Part shown: positions 55,674-64,000 of the stretch, in pieces
How the letters are laid out: every line of letters begins with the position of its first letter
Position numbering within the stretch: the stretch's first letter is position 1
DNA from: Mesorhizobium neociceri
GTDB taxonomy: Bacteria; Pseudomonadota; Alphaproteobacteria; Rhizobiales; Rhizobiaceae
Direction: 5' to 3'
Assembly (NCBI RefSeq): GCF_013520985.1
Contig: NZ_JACDTY010000021.1
Coordinates: 1 to 64,000 of the forward strand
DNA: 64,000 nucleotides
Notes under the pieces: generated by a model
Told to the model about the DNA's origin: nothing
Seen by the model: the letters and a program-made list of their open reading frames with translations, nothing else
Databases searched by the model: none
Translations under genes and position numbers: made by a program

Positions 55674-57647
55674 TCAGGCCGCGCTGCGCCTGCGGTCGGG
55701 CGAAGTGGCCTCGTCGGACAGCAGCTTCAGCGCGTCGGCCAGTATGAGCGATTCCTGGTCGCGGGAGCCGAGCCGGCGGATGTTGACCGTCTCCTCCTCC
55801 GCCTCGCGCTTGCCGCAGACCAGGATCACCGGAACCTTGGCCAGCGAATGCTCGCGCACCTTGTAGTTGATCTTCTCGTTGCGCAGATCCGCTTCGGCGA
55901 TAAGCCCCGCCGCCTTCAACTGTGCGACAACCTTCTTGGCGTAGTCGTCGGCATCCGAAGTGATCGTCGCCACCACTACCTGCAGCGGCGCGAACCACAG
56001 CGGGAAATGACCGGAATAATGCTCGGTCAGGATGCCGAGGAAGCGCTCCATCGAACCGCAAATGGCGCGATGCACCATCACCGGCTGCTTCTTTTCCGAA
56101 TCCGAACCGATGTAGAAAGCGCCAAAACGCTCCGGCAGGTTGAAGTCGACCTGCGTGGTGCCGCACTGCCATTCGCGGCCGATGGCGTCCTTCAGCACAT
56201 ATTCGAATTTCGGCCCGTAGAAGGCGCCCTCGCCCGGATTGATCGAGGTCTTGATGCGATTGCCCGAGCGCGTGCGGATCGTGTCCAGCACGCTGTTCAT
56301 GATCGCTTCGGCGTGGTCCCAGGCCTCGTCGGTGCCGACGCGCTTGTCGGGCCGCGTCGACAGCTTCACGCTGACCTCGTCGAAGCCGAAATCGGCATAG
56401 GTCGACAGGATCAGGTCATTGATGCGCAGGCACTCGGCGGCGAGCTGATCCTCGGTGCAGAAGATATGCGCATCGTCCTGTGTGAAGCCGCGCACGCGCA
56501 TCAGCCCGTGCAGCGCGCCGGACGGTTCGTAGCGATGCACATTGCCGAATTCTGCAAGCTTTACGGGCAGATCGCGATAGGATTTCAACCCGTGCTTGAA
56601 GATCTGCACATGGCCCGGACAATTCATCGGCTTCAGCGCGAACACGCGGTCGTCGTCTGTGTCGTCGCCGGCCACCGTCACCTTGAACATGGCATCGCGA
56701 TACCAGCCCCAGTGGCCTGACGTCTCCCACAGGCTCTTGTCCAGAACCTGCGGCGCGTTGACCTCCTGGTAGCCCTGCTCGTCGAGGCGGCGGCGCATGT
56801 AGTTGACCAGGTTCTGGAACATCTTCCAGCCCTTGGCGTGCCAGAAGACGACGCCCGGGCCCTCTTCCTGGAAATGGAACAGGTCCATCTCGCGGCCGAG
56901 TTTGCGGTGGTCGCGCTTCTCGGCCTCTTCCAGCATCGTCTGGTAGGCATCGAGTTCAGCCTGCTCGGCCCATGCCGTGCCGTAGATGCGGGTCAGCATC
57001 GGGTTGTTTGAATCGCCGCGCCAATAGGCGCCGGCCACCTTCATCAGTTTGAAGGCGTTGCCGATCTGGCCGGTCGAAGCCATGTGCGGGCCACGGCAGA
57101 GGTCGAACCAGTCGCCCTGGGCATAGATCTTGAGATCCTGGTCCTCGGGGATGGCGTCGATCAGTTCGAGCTTGTAGCGCTCGCCCTTGTCGGCAAAGAC
57201 CTTCTTGGCCTTGTCGCGCGACCAGACTTCCTTGGTGAACGACTTGTTGCGCGCGATGATCTCGCGCATCTTTTTCTCGATCACCGGGAAATCGTCCGGC
57301 GTGAACGGCTCGTTGCGGGCGAAGTCGTAGTAGAATCCGTTCTCGATCACCGGCCCGATGGTCACCTGCGTTCCCGGCCACAGTTCCTGCACTGCTTCTG
57401 CCAGCACATGCGCCGCATCATGGCGGATGAGCTCCAGCGCGCGCGGATCGGTACGGGTGATGATCTCGACCTTGCCGGACTTGCCGAGCGGGTCGGAAAG
57501 GTCGCGCACGGTACCGTCGATAGCGTAGGCCACGGCCTTCTTTGCCAGCGACTTCGAGATCGATTCGGCCAAGCCCGCACCGGTCATCGCCGCGTCGTAG
57601 TCGCGGACGGAGCCATCGGGAAATGTCAGGGAAACGGAATTCAGCAT
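55674..57647 (-). CDS. thrS: Threonyl-tRNA synthetase
   Basis: The 657-residue class II synthetase attaches threonine to its tRNA. Domain order is TGS ([18 protein letters not shown]), the editing domain with [20 protein letters not shown] (HxxxH), the catalytic core with [11 protein letters not shown] (zinc Cys) and [21 protein letters not shown] (motif 2), and the C-terminal anticodon-binding domain with [16 protein letters not shown]. Length is normal. The leader between its start and 57852 can form two hairpins (stems CCCGC/GCGGG and TGCCGGA/TCCGGCA), of unknown relevance. A good AGGAG site precedes the ATG at 57647. Confidence 0.96.
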   Translation of the reverse strand: MLNSVSLTFPDGSVRDYDAAMTGAGLAESISKSLAKKAVAYAIDGTVRDLSDPLGKSGKVEIITRTDPRALELIRHDAAHVLAEAVQELWPGTQVTIGPVIENGFYYDFARNEPFTPDDFPVIEKKMREIIARNKSFTKEVWSRDKAKKVFADKGERYKLELIDAIPEDQDLKIYAQGDWFDLCRGPHMASTGQIGNAFKLMKVAGAYWRGDSNNPMLTRIYGTAWAEQAELDAYQTMLEEAEKRDHRKLGREMDLFHFQEEGPGVVFWHAKGWKMFQNLVNYMRRRLDEQGYQEVNAPQVLDKSLWETSGHWGWYRDAMFKVTVAGDDTDDDRVFALKPMNCPGHVQIFKHGLKSYRDLPVKLAEFGNVHRYEPSGALHGLMRVRGFTQDDAHIFCTEDQLAAECLRINDLILSTYADFGFDEVSVKLSTRPDKRVGTDEAWDHAEAIMNSVLDTIRTRSGNRIKTSINPGEGAFYGPKFEYVLKDAIGREWQCGTTQVDFNLPERFGAFYIGSDSEKKQPVMVHRAICGSMERFLGILTEHYSGHFPLWFAPLQVVVATITSDADDYAKKVVAQLKAAGLIAEADLRNEKINYKVREHSLAKVPVILVCGKREAEEETVNIRRLGSRDQESLILADALKLLSDEATSPDRRRSAA

Positions 57648-57852
57648 TTGTATCTCCTATCCAGTCCCGCAAACGAGCGCGGGTGGTCGTCGGTAGTGCC
57701 GGAGGCATCCGGCAGCGGGCGGGTTTTAGAGGCAGCACGGCGTGAGGTAAAGGGCCGCCATTGGCACAGCCGTCAGGAAATGGCGCCACAGATGTCGCAC
57801 GCCAGTCGCACAGGCTTGCGAATTTCCCCGACACGAGGTTGGAATTGCCTGC

Positions 57853-58689
57853 ATGGAAGACGCAAAATCCAGCCGAACCGCCCTGGGCGTCGCGCGCATG
57901 CGGGCCCTCCACCAGTTCTCGCCGCAGGCGGCGCTGTTTCGCGACCCATATGCGAGTGCGATTCTGGGCGATGCCGCACCGACGGCGCCGGAGCTCGATC
58001 AGGAAGATGAGCGTGGCCGGCGCATGCGCCTGTTCGTGGCCGCGCGTGCCCGCCTCGCTGAAGACTGGCTGGCCGCGGCGGTGTGCCGGAGCGTCCGGCA
58101 AGTGGTGGTGCTCGGCGCCGGCCTCGACACGTTCTCGCTGCGCAATCCGTACCCGGATGTCGCGGTGTTCGAAGTCGACCATCCGGCAACGCAAGCCTGG
58201 AAACGCAAATGCCTCGCCGATGCCGGCCTTGCCGAGCCGCCTGGCACCACTTTCGTGCCCGTCGATTTCGAGCGGCAGAGCCTGGCGGACGAACTGGCAT
58301 TGGCTGGTCTGAAGCTGGCGGAGCCGAGCTTTTTCATCTGGCTTGGGGTCGTGCCCTATCTGACACAGGAAGCGATCTTCAGCACCCTGTCCTGGATTGC
58401 CGCCATGCCCGGTTCGGAGGTCGTCTTCGACTATAGCGAGCCGGACGAGAACCGCGATGCGGCGGGACAGGCAGCGCTGTCCTTCCATGCGGCACGCGTC
58501 GCCGCTGTCGGCGAACCCTGGATCAGCTTCTTCGTCCCAGCCGCACTGGCGCAATCACTTCGCGAACTCGGTTTCGACGAGATCGAAGATCTCGAAAGCA
58601 GCGATATTTTCGCTCGCTTCTCCAAAGCGCCGAAGGCAACGACAGCCAATTCCGGCGGCCACCTCATCCGTGCCCGCCGAAGCGCTTAA
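57853..58689 (+). CDS. LCMT-like SAM-dependent methyltransferase
   Basis: The 278-residue protein is of the leucine-carboxyl-methyltransferase-like (PPM1/putative O-methyltransferase) group. The SAM-binding loop is RQVVVLGAGLDTFSLRNPY, followed by VFEVDHPATQAWK (acidic ribose ligand) and FIWLGVVPYLTQEAIFSTLS. Bacterial members are often polyketide or unknown-substrate methyltransferases. It is divergent from thrS and stands alone, converging with the beta-lactamase gene. The ATG at 57853 is the only good start. Confidence 0.87.
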   Translation: MEDAKSSRTALGVARMRALHQFSPQAALFRDPYASAILGDAAPTAPELDQEDERGRRMRLFVAARARLAEDWLAAAVCRSVRQVVVLGAGLDTFSLRNPYPDVAVFEVDHPATQAWKRKCLADAGLAEPPGTTFVPVDFERQSLADELALAGLKLAEPSFFIWLGVVPYLTQEAIFSTLSWIAAMPGSEVVFDYSEPDENRDAAGQAALSFHAARVAAVGEPWISFFVPAALAQSLRELGFDEIEDLESSDIFARFSKAPKATTANSGGHLIRARRSA

Positions 58690-58702
58690 AGCCAAAGCAA
58701 GG

Positions 58703-59518
58703 TCACTTCACCAGCTGCGGGAGATCCTTCAGGAACGCTGCGCGTGTCGCCGGGCCTTTCGGCGTGTCGATTGGCTTGGTGTCGACAACCAGCCGGGCGA
58801 AGACGATCCGGCGCCCGCCCCTTTCGGCCCAGCCGACGAACCAGCCGAGCGAACGTTTGTCCTTGCTGTTGTCGAGCCTTGTGCTGCCGGTCTTGCCCTG
58901 CACCGTCCAGTCGCCGGCCTGGAAACTCGGCAGGATGGCTCTGGTCATCTCATGCGACTTGGCCGTAACTGGCATTTTGCCGGCGAGCAGCTGGCGCAGG
59001 AATTCTGTCTGCTCGACCGGTGATATCTGCAGTGAGGAATTTATCCAGGATTGCGTGAGTCCGTTGTCCTTGCCGGCGTCGCCCGAGACATCCATGTTGC
59101 CGTAGCCGAATTTCGAGATGTAGCCGGCAAAGCTTTTCGCGCCGAGCCGACGCACGAGCTCGCGCGAATACCACACGATCGAGTCGCGTTCCCAGATTAC
59201 CGGGTCGACGGTCTTGTGGTCGCGCTTCACGGCCTTGAACTCTGGCTTATAGTCCCAGCTCGGTGTATGCGCGTCGGTCAGGATGCCGCTGTCGTAACCG
59301 ATCAGCGCCAGCGGCACTTTGAAGGTCGACGCCGGGCTGACGCGTTGGTCGCAGACACCGTTCTGATAGAGCGTCTCGCCGCTCGCCGCGTCCTGGATCA
59401 CCGTGCATTCGACATCGCCGAGCGGCGCCGATTGCGCCCGCATCGGAAAACCCAAATACCAGGCCAGCAGGAACAGGACCGCAGCAATAATGAAGGGATG
59501 GGTTTCGATCCGACGCAT
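58703..59518 (-). CDS. Class D (OXA-type) beta-lactamase
   Basis: The 271-residue serine enzyme has the three class D elements: the catalytic STFK (Ser64 to Lys67, in SPASTFKVPLALIG), the SxV motif (Ser113-Ile-Val115), YGN (139-141) and KTG (209-211, in VQGKTGSTRLD). An N-terminal hydrophobic segment (FIIAAVLFLLAWYLGFPM) is a signal or anchor sending it to the periplasm. It should hydrolyse penicillins; the spectrum cannot be read. A good CAGGAGAG site precedes the ATG at 59518. No mobile element flanks it and codon use is ordinary, so it looks like a resident chromosomal gene. Confidence 0.92.
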   Translation of the reverse strand: MRRIETHPFIIAAVLFLLAWYLGFPMRAQSAPLGDVECTVIQDAASGETLYQNGVCDQRVSPASTFKVPLALIGYDSGILTDAHTPSWDYKPEFKAVKRDHKTVDPVIWERDSIVWYSRELVRRLGAKSFAGYISKFGYGNMDVSGDAGKDNGLTQSWINSSLQISPVEQTEFLRQLLAGKMPVTAKSHEMTRAILPSFQAGDWTVQGKTGSTRLDNSKDKRSLGWFVGWAERGGRRIVFARLVVDTKPIDTPKGPATRAAFLKDLPQLVK

Positions 59519-59954
59519 GTGAGCTCTCCTGGGAATGACAGGAGGCGCTTAGCGAGTGGTCTTGGCTCGATTTTGACTCAAATGCGCAGTCTTTGTGCAG
59601 GCCGTTGTTAACCCTACCAGACCGTAAAGAAATGCGGCCCGGGCTCTGGCTTTAAAGGATCACCGGTCGTCGAACGGACCTCCGCGACTGCGGATCAATT
59701 CTGCAGGCCTCCGGGTGTTGCCCCGCATTCGCAGCAGCGTTTTCATTCGTGGCCTTCGGAACATTCCGTGGCTGCGGCGCAAACCCCAGAAACTCGGGCA
59801 GCAGCCCATCGCCTCGTCTGGCGGCGTGAACATGAAAAGCCAAAAACAACGTCATCATGGAATGCCTCCATCGTCTGAAGGCTCCAGTGTCGCTTCGACC
59901 TGCTCGCATCGCCACCCGTTTCCGGCCTAGTCGGCGGAAGACCCACGCCTACCG
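59519..59954. other. Intergenic stretch between the beta-lactamase and yidD
   Basis: These 436 bases hold no recognised gene. 59519-59651 is the upstream region of the beta-lactamase and shows no clear promoter. One small minus-strand frame (59652-59858) with a strong ribosome-binding site is listed separately as a possible gene. I see no repeats or RNA motif here. Confidence 0.5.
59652..59858 (-). CDS. Possible small protein (68 residues), unknown
   Basis: An open frame starting MMTLFLAFHVHAARRGDGLL and ending RRSVRRPVIL. GGAGG stands six bases before the ATG at 59858, an ideal ribosome-binding site. The first 20 residues are mildly hydrophobic; the rest is Asn/Ala/Arg-rich with no family resemblance. 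It could equally be a chance frame in GC-rich DNA. It lies about 100 bases from yidD and is not evidently linked to it. Confidence 0.3.
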   Translation of the reverse strand: MMTLFLAFHVHAARRGDGLLPEFLGFAPQPRNVPKATNENAAANAGQHPEACRIDPQSRRSVRRPVIL

Positions 59955-60302
59955 TCAGGCCTCGCCGCCCTTCCTGCCGATCCGCCAATACTGCCATGGT
60001 GTGAACCAGACATAGCGCGGGGCAAGCACCTCGGGCACACGGTCGATGCCATGCGTGCCGAACGGCCCGCAGCGCAGCACGCGGAAAAGGCCCATCCAGC
60101 CGCCGGCCCACAGCCCATGGCGGGCGATCGCCTCATGCGCGTATTCGGAACAGGTCGGCAGATGCCGGCAGGAATTGCCGACAAAGCCGGACAGCGTCAG
60201 TTGGTAGAGCCGCACCAGCGACGTGCCGAAAAGGCGGCCAGGCGTCCTGCGCCAAGGACCGGGCCAGTTGCGCCCGCGCTGGGTCTGTCCGGCGGCATGC
60301 AC
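59955..60302 (-). CDS. yidD: YidD membrane-insertion efficiency factor
   Basis: The 115-residue protein has the YidD core: LVRLYQLTLSGFVGNSCRH, LPTCSEYAHEAIARHG and GGWMGLFRVLRCGPFG, including the conserved Cys residues. YidD sits at the inner membrane and assists YidC in inserting membrane proteins. Rhizobial YidD carries an N-terminal extension as seen here (QTQRGRNWPGPWRRTPGR). I chose a GTG start at 60302, which fits the family length; no strong ribosome-binding site is visible and the open frame extends further upstream. The usual neighbours (rnpA, yidC) are absent. Confidence 0.88.
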   Translation of the reverse strand: MHAAGQTQRGRNWPGPWRRTPGRLFGTSLVRLYQLTLSGFVGNSCRHLPTCSEYAHEAIARHGLWAGGWMGLFRVLRCGPFGTHGIDRVPEVLAPRYVWFTPWQYWRIGRKGGEA

Positions 60303-60420
60303 ATGCCGATGTTGGTCGCCCACCACGGTCTCTTTCTGAACGTGGCCCCGAAAACCGGGGTCAGGTTCAATTGCGTTTCCAGTTCGATAGATGTGAGCTT
60401 CGGCAGGCAAACGCAATCCC

Positions 60421-60453
60421 TCTCATTCACGTGTCTCATTCACGTGTCTCATT
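60421..60453. repeat. 13-bp tandem repeat, 2.5 copies
   Basis: TCTCATTCACGTG occurs at 60421-60433 and 60434-60446, followed by a partial TCTCATT at 60447-60453. It sits just past the 3' end of the small minus-strand ORF at 60461. Copy number may vary between strains by slippage. Confidence 0.75.
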
Positions 60454-60460
60454 GTCGGCT

Positions 60461-60622
60461 TCATGGTCGCGAGCGGCGAAACGGGTGACGCTCAGCCGGC
60501 GTCGCCCAGCGACTGACGCTCGCCGGCCGCTCCTCGCGGCACGGGTCATGCCGCCTGTCGCTGCGCCATTGAAACGTCGCGATCCGCATCACATCGCCAA
60601 AGATTTCCAGAAACTGGATCAT
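60461..60622 (-). CDS. Possible small protein (53 residues) divergent from a LysR gene
   Basis: The frame starts MIQFLEIFGDVMRIATFQWR and ends FRRSRP. An excellent ribosome-binding site (AAAGGAG, eight bases before the ATG at 60622) supports translation. The first ~18 residues could form an amphipathic or short membrane helix; the rest is very basic. I do not recognise it. Its start faces the LysR-type regulator gene across 87 bases, the classic layout of a LysR regulator and its target. Confidence 0.5.
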   Translation of the reverse strand: MIQFLEIFGDVMRIATFQWRSDRRHDPCREERPASVSRWATPAERHPFRRSRP

Positions 60623-60709
60623 GTCCGTGTCTCCTTTGAGAGCGGATTAGACGCCCACTGGCCATCGCCTTCAAACGAGTATAATTTCCGTTTCGGATAA
60701 CTTTGGGTT

Positions 60710-61627
60710 ATGCGAATGAAGCGCGGGCGGCTGCCTCTGACAGCGTTGCGAAGTTTCGAGGCAGCCGGCCGGCAACTGAGTTTTAGCCGGGCTGCCGAGG
60801 AGCTGTTCGTCTCGCAGGCCGCCATCAGCCGGCAGATCCGCGAGCTTGAGCAGTTCCTGCGCCAGCCCTTGTTCCACCGCCATCACCGCCGTGTCGAACT
60901 GACCGAGGCCGGCCAGCGCCTGCTCGATCAACTGGTCAGGAGCTTCGACGACATCGACAGGCTGCTCTCGGACTTGGTGGCGGCCCCGGCGCAGTCGGTG
61001 GTTCGCGTCAGCGTCGAGCCGTCGCTGGCCTCGGTATGGCTGTTACCGCGGCTCAATCGCTTCAGCCAGTTGCGGCCCGATATCGATGTTTCCCTCGAAG
61101 TCGACCCAAGGCCGATCGAGTTCCGCAGCGATCAGCCCGAACTTGCCCTGCGCTTCAGCGCGCGCGCCACCTCATGGCCGCGCAGCGAGGCCGAATGGCT
61201 TGCCTCGACCGTCGATTCACCGGTCCTGTCTCCGGCCTTGCTGGCGTCAGGCCCTGCCCTCGACAAGCCGCTCGACCTTGCCCGCTACACGCTGTTGCAC
61301 GAGGAAAACCGTCAGGGCTGGGCGCGCTGGTTCGAGGCCGCCGGCGTGGCCGCCGACGCCATTCCGGCGCGCGGCCCGATGCTGGCGGATGTGTCGCTGT
61401 CGAAGCAGGCAGCCCTGCTCGGCCACGGCGTGGCGCTGGGCGACCTATTGCAGATCGGCGAGGAGATTGCCTCCGGCGCGCTGATCAAGCCATTCGACAT
61501 CGACGTCGCATCCGGCGCTTACTGGCTGGTCGCCCGGAGTTTGAAGGACCTGCCGGAACCGGCCAAGGCTTTTGCCGACTGGGTGAGAAGCGAATTTGCC
61601 GAGAGCAGACGGGCTCTGGACGGATAG
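60710..61627 (+). CDS. LysR-family transcriptional regulator (GcvA-like)
   Basis: The 305-residue protein has the N-terminal winged helix-turn-helix (PLTALRSFEAAGRQLSFSRA, then EELFVSQAAISRQIRELEQF) and a C-terminal co-inducer domain starting around residue 95 with VRVSVEPSLASVWLLPRL. The N-terminus closely follows the GcvA group, which regulates glycine cleavage, beta-lactamase (AmpR) and other targets. Its own target is unknown; the divergent small ORF at 60461-60622 is the obvious candidate, and the nearby class D beta-lactamase is another. An upstream ribosome-binding site is weak. Confidence 0.9.
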   Translation: MRMKRGRLPLTALRSFEAAGRQLSFSRAAEELFVSQAAISRQIRELEQFLRQPLFHRHHRRVELTEAGQRLLDQLVRSFDDIDRLLSDLVAAPAQSVVRVSVEPSLASVWLLPRLNRFSQLRPDIDVSLEVDPRPIEFRSDQPELALRFSARATSWPRSEAEWLASTVDSPVLSPALLASGPALDKPLDLARYTLLHEENRQGWARWFEAAGVAADAIPARGPMLADVSLSKQAALLGHGVALGDLLQIGEEIASGALIKPFDIDVASGAYWLVARSLKDLPEPAKAFADWVRSEFAESRRALDG

Positions 61628-61629
61628 GG

Positions 61630-62076
61630 TCAAGCCGCCTGTTCGGCGCGTTTCTTCTCGATCTGGCCGATCGCATCGACGACCGCATCGAAGGTCAGCA
61701 TGGTCGAGGCATGGCGCGCCTTATAGTCGCGCACCGGCTCCAGATATTTCAAATCGGCAAAGCGGCCTTGCGGCGGCGCGCCGTTTTCCTTCAGCATCTT
61801 CAGCATGGCGTCGCGCACCGCGCGCAATTCGTCGGCGCTGGCGCCAATGACATGCCGAGCCATGATCGAGGACGAGGCCTGGCCGAGCGCGCAGGCTTTT
61901 ACGTCATGGGCGAAATCGGTGACGACGCCGTCATCCATCTTGAGGTCGACGGTTACCGTCGAACCGCACAATTTGGAATGAGCCCTGGCGCTCGCATCTG
62001 GATGATCGAGCCGGCCGATGCGTGCGATGTTTCCGGCAAAACCCAGAATTTTCGCATTGTAGACATCGTCAATCAT
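61630..62076 (-). CDS. IscU/NifU-like iron-sulfur cluster scaffold
   Basis: The 148-residue protein is a U-type scaffold: [38 protein letters not shown] (first Cys) and [18 protein letters not shown] (second Cys), and a C-terminal region with [20 protein letters not shown] in which the third Cys is absent or replaced. It could hold or transfer a cluster, but the loss of one ligand suggests a non-standard role. Rhizobial genomes commonly have this gene beside folE and hisI, as here. The ATG at 62076 is the natural start; an ATG 19 codons upstream is unlikely. It converges with the LysR gene. Confidence 0.85.
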   Translation of the reverse strand: MIDDVYNAKILGFAGNIARIGRLDHPDASARAHSKLCGSTVTVDLKMDDGVVTDFAHDVKACALGQASSSIMARHVIGASADELRAVRDAMLKMLKENGAPPQGRFADLKYLEPVRDYKARHASTMLTFDAVVDAIGQIEKKRAEQAA

Positions 62077-62127
62077 ATTTTTCCAATCCGTCGCCGCCAA
62101 GCGAACAGCGATTGCCGCTGTAGCGTC

Positions 62128-62157
62128 TTTCATTCGCCGGGCACGACCATATATAAT
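62128..62157 (+). promoter_or_regulatory. Candidate promoter for folE
   Basis: A consensus TATAAT (62152-62157) is preceded at 18 bases by TTTCAT (62128-62133), a poor -35. The distance to the folE start is about 160 bases, in the gap divergent from the iron-sulfur scaffold gene. A motif reading only. Confidence 0.3.
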
Positions 62158-62317
62158 GCTGGCAGTCGGGTATCGACAAGGCAACGCAAAGCCACCGTCC
62201 TTGCCCATTTCGTTCACGCCGCTTGCGGGCTGGAAACAGGGCGAGTTTTCAGCACCCGAAAGGTCGTGGTCCGTTCAACTCGTTCCTCCTGAGAGAGGAA
62301 CTACGGGAGACGCCTTT

Positions 62318-62968
62318 ATGGATGCCGTCATCAAGAAAATCATGCCCCCTTCCGACTATCTGGACAAGCCGGTCACCGACAGGCCGAGCGAAGCCGAGGT
62401 CGAGGCTGCCGTGCGCACGCTGTTGCGCTGGACCGGCGACAATCCGAACCGCGAGGGCCTGATCGACACGCCCAAGCGCGTCACCAAGTCCTTCCTCGAA
62501 ATGTTCAACGGCTACGACATGTGCCCGGCCGAAGAACTTGGCCGCACCTTCGAGGAGGTCGCCGGCTATGACGACCTCGTCATCGTCAGGGACATCCAGT
62601 TCCATTCGCATTGCGAGCACCACATGGTGCCGATCATCGGCAAGGCGCATGTCGGCTATCTGCCGGACGGCAAGGTCGTCGGCTTGTCCAAGATCGCCCG
62701 CGTCGTCGATATCTTTGCCCATCGCCTGCAGACGCAGGAGGCCATGACCGCGCAGATCGCCGGCGTCATCCAGGACGTGCTCAACCCGCGCGGCGTCGCC
62801 GTCATGATCGAGGCCGAGCATATGTGCATGGCCATGCGCGGCATCCGCAAGCAGGGCTCAACCACGCTGACCTCGACCTTCACCGGCGTGTTCAAGGACA
62901 CGCCCGAGGAACAGGTCCGTTTCGTCACCATGGTGCGCGGCCTCGAGGCCCCTCGTCGACATCGCTAG
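62318..62968 (+). CDS. folE: GTP cyclohydrolase I
   Basis: The 216-residue enzyme turns GTP into dihydroneopterin triphosphate, the first step of folate and tetrahydrobiopterin synthesis. Family motifs: [38 protein letters not shown] (zinc Cys/His), [20 protein letters not shown] and [19 protein letters not shown]. Length is normal. It is followed 14 bases later by hisI, a pairing common in rhizobia. GGGAGA before the ATG at 62318 is a good ribosome-binding site. Confidence 0.96.
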   Translation: MDAVIKKIMPPSDYLDKPVTDRPSEAEVEAAVRTLLRWTGDNPNREGLIDTPKRVTKSFLEMFNGYDMCPAEELGRTFEEVAGYDDLVIVRDIQFHSHCEHHMVPIIGKAHVGYLPDGKVVGLSKIARVVDIFAHRLQTQEAMTAQIAGVIQDVLNPRGVAVMIEAEHMCMAMRGIRKQGSTTLTSTFTGVFKDTPEEQVRFVTMVRGLEAPRRHR

Positions 62969-62982
62969 ATCAAGGACCGGCG

Positions 62983-63441
62983 ATGTCGGCACTACAGTTT
63001 CCCAAGGCTCCATCGGACAAGAAGGCTCTGGAAGAAGGCGCGGTGTTTTCACCGCGCTTCGATGCCAGCGGCCTCGTCACCGTCGTGGTCACCGACGCCG
63101 CTGACGGCATGCTGCTGATGGTCGCGCATATGAATACGCAGGCCCTGGCGCTGACGCTGGAGACCGGCATTGCACATTACTGGTCGCGCTCGCGCAACGC
63201 ACTGTGGAAGAAGGGCGAAACATCAGGCAATCTTCAGACCGTCGTCGAGATGCTCACGGATTGTGATCAGGACGCCATATGGCTTCGCGTGAAAGTGTTG
63301 GGCCACGACGCAACCTGTCACACCGGCCGGCGTTCATGCTTTTATCGGACTGTGGGGCTGAACGACGGCAAAGCAACGCTTGCCGACGATGGTAGCACGC
63401 CGCTGTTCGATGCGGAAAAGACGTATCGGAAGCCAGCGTGA
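62983..63441 (+). CDS. hisI: Phosphoribosyl-AMP cyclohydrolase
   Basis: The 152-residue enzyme opens the purine ring of phosphoribosyl-AMP in histidine synthesis. Key motifs: [48 protein letters not shown] (metal Asp residues) and [15 protein letters not shown] (zinc Cys). It is the monofunctional type without HisE. It starts 14 bases after folE, sharing a likely transcript. The ATG at 62983 begins [14 protein letters not shown]. Confidence 0.95.
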   Translation: MSALQFPKAPSDKKALEEGAVFSPRFDASGLVTVVVTDAADGMLLMVAHMNTQALALTLETGIAHYWSRSRNALWKKGETSGNLQTVVEMLTDCDQDAIWLRVKVLGHDATCHTGRRSCFYRTVGLNDGKATLADDGSTPLFDAEKTYRKPA

Positions 63442-63525
63442 ACCATTCAACAGTCGCAAACCACTCATATTCACTATTCTCAAACGTCCTTCCTGTAGAA
63501 CGGACGCGGGACAAGGGAGATCATG

Positions 63526-64000
63526 ATGCTCGAATGGGCGTCATTGCGTAACAGACCAGACATGCGGGAGGCCAATGGCCCCTCATCGTCCGGCGGCATG
63601 CCTGACCCGCAACCTGCGGGCAAGACAGGCATTTCGCTCGCGCTGGGCGGCGGCTGCGCACGCGGCTGGGCACATATCGGCGTCCTGCGCGCGCTCGACG
63701 AGGCCGGCATCGAAGTCTCGATGATCGCCGGCACCTCGATCGGCGCGCTGGTCGGCGGCTGCTATCTCGCCGGCAAGCTGGACGAGCTCGAGGAGTTCGC
63801 CCGCAGCCTGACCAAGCGCCGCATCTTCGGCCTGCTCGATCTCAATCTGCGCGGCAGCGGCCTGTTCGGCGGCATGAAACTGGACGCTAGGCTGCGCGAG
63901 CACATGGCCGGCATCCGCTTCGAGGACCTGACGAAACCCTTCGTCGCCGTTGGCGCGGAAATCCGCACCGGCCATGAAATCTGGCTGTCGAGCGGCTCGC
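63526..64000 (+). CDS. Patatin-like phospholipase (partial, cut by window end)
   Basis: The visible 158 residues include the oxyanion-hole loop LALGGGCARGWAHIGVL and the nucleophile motif IAGTSIGALVGG (Ser71), with the RssA-type order of bacterial patatins. The catalytic Asp would lie beyond the window. It should be a serine hydrolase acting on lipids. An unconserved ~35-residue N-terminal region precedes the domain. ATGs at 63523 and 63526 are adjacent; the AGGGAG at 63514-63519 is better placed for 63526. It is 84 bases after hisI. Confidence 0.88.
   Translation, partial: MLEWASLRNRPDMREANGPSSSGGMPDPQPAGKTGISLALGGGCARGWAHIGVLRALDEAGIEVSMIAGTSIGALVGGCYLAGKLDELEEFARSLTKRRIFGLLDLNLRGSGLFGGMKLDARLREHMAGIRFEDLTKPFVAVGAEIRTGHEIWLSSGS

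Overview
The window looks like chromosome from a high-GC alphaproteobacterium of the Hyphomicrobiales, most like Mesorhizobium or a close rhizobial relative. The reasons are the rpmG / pleD / divK neighbourhood, a DinB with a Cys-rich N-terminal extension, a GTTC-N7-GTTC (alphaproteobacterial LexA) box, a DUF2336 protein, a Cpa/Tad cluster, a tandem glycine riboswitch before gcvTHP, and the general codon style. I see no rRNA, tRNA, CRISPR array, complete insertion sequence or prophage. Genus assignment is inference from gene content, not a search.

Layout. 1-3.8 kb: L33 (rpmG) with a strong terminator, then the cell-cycle regulators pleD and divK on the minus strand, a DUF3572 gene and a HAD-like gene broken by a one-base frameshift. 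3.8-10.1 kb: a recombination-prone patch. Two tandem ~505-residue exported paralogs carry between them a relic of the neighbouring acetyltransferase gene, followed by dinB under a probable LexA box, and then an intact and a decapitated copy of a small secreted protein. 10.1-14.5 kb: an acyl-CoA ligase, an EamA exporter, a small ion channel with a zinc ribbon, a SnoaL-like protein and a glyoxalase-fold protein. 14.6-24.4 kb: dnaE, a two-subunit molybdenum hydroxylase (Ior type) with an AraC-type regulator, and the biotin-carrying subunit of an acyl-CoA carboxylase. 24.6-30.9 kb: glutathione-dependent formaldehyde detoxification genes, then a membrane cytochrome b plus Tat-exported molybdopterin lipoprotein pair. 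31-35.6 kb: glycine cleavage operon behind a glycine riboswitch. 35.6-44.9 kb: a membrane diguanylate cyclase and a Cpa/Tad secretion-pilus operon (cpaB-cpaC-lipoprotein-cpaE-cpaF-tadB-tadC-tadD) with no pilin or prepilin peptidase in it. 45.1-54.5 kb: parE, an FUSC transporter, a DUF2336 protein, a MaoC hydratase plus CitE-like lyase pair, a nitroreductase, a three-repeat exported protein and an Omp25-like porin. 54.6-64 kb: an acyltransferase, thrS, a methyltransferase, a class D beta-lactamase, yidD, a small unannotated ORF opposite a LysR regulator, an IscU/NifU-like scaffold, folE, hisI and the start of a patatin-like phospholipase.

How it fits together. Most of the window is core metabolism and information processing. 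The genes that depart from this are the duplicated/truncated secreted proteins at 3.8-10 kb, the direct repeat bracketing the acyl-CoA ligase, the MsrPQ-like but distinct redox pair at 27.8-29.5 kb, and the small ORFs near 59.7 and 60.5 kb. I found no clearly new multi-gene defence or mobile system; the strongest unexplained signals are the duplication scar, the redox pair and the repeat-flanked ligase.
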